Assembly: GCA_028281425.1 (NCBI GenBank)
Contig: JANQJX010000002.1
Span: 1-6,472 of the forward strand
Direction: 5' to 3'
DNA: 6,472 bases
From: Simkania sp.
GTDB lineage: Bacteria; Chlamydiota; Chlamydiia; Chlamydiales; Simkaniaceae
A program made the position numbers and the translations under genes. The notes beneath the pieces were generated by a model. That model ran no database searches. It was not told the DNA's origin and saw nothing but the letters and a program-made list of their open reading frames with translations. Within the stretch, counting starts at the first letter, position 1, and each line of letters opens with the position of its first letter. Shown piece after piece: positions 6,462 to 6,472 of the stretch.

Positions 6462-6472
6462 ATTTCCACCAT

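Noticed and set aside
1..6472. CRISPR array, tRNA, rRNA or complete insertion sequence
   Set aside because: No regularly spaced repeats, no cloverleaf-like segment, no rRNA-like sequence, and no transposase frame or matching terminal inverted repeats were seen on either strand.

Overview
The window reads as a chromosomal segment of a chlamydia-like bacterium (order Chlamydiales, probably an environmental, amoeba-associated lineage). It has an AT-rich core holding a UhpC-type sugar-phosphate antiporter followed directly by the replicative DNA polymerase III alpha subunit DnaE. As I recall, uhpC-dnaE is the same order and orientation as CT544-CT545 in Chlamydia trachomatis, and both proteins have chlamydia-like sequence, including the 'RVPNPKR' segment of DnaE. 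The exact species cannot be told from the sequence.

Layout. 1-109: no supported gene; possibly the tail of an upstream frame. 110-613: remnant of a DUF1016/YhcG-type PDDEXK nuclease gene. Only the N-terminal helical domain survives, with in-frame stops before it, no ribosome binding site, and the nuclease half missing. 570-629 (minus): a short reading frame with a good Shine-Dalgarno, possibly the decapitated start of another gene. 614-968: about 355 bases without a gene, holding inverted repeats and a plausible uhpC promoter. 969-2312: uhpC. 2322-6035: dnaE, starting 9 bases after the uhpC stop. 6036-6194: intergenic, with a nested palindromic structure. 6195-6461 (minus): an unrecognised reading frame still open at the window edge.

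The two central genes are a conserved pair, probably co-transcribed: UhpC imports host glucose-6-phosphate in exchange for phosphate, and DnaE copies the chromosome. Their link looks like conserved position rather than shared biochemistry. Both start with GTG. Both flanks have higher GC (about 45% by hand count of sampled lines, against about 36% in dnaE) and carry broken or unplaced frames, so the conserved core appears bordered by accessory, decaying DNA.

I see no convincing new biological system. The best points for a second look are the degenerate PHP metal site of DnaE, the double-ended truncation of the DUF1016 gene and its junction with an opposing gene start, and the nested inverted repeat after dnaE.
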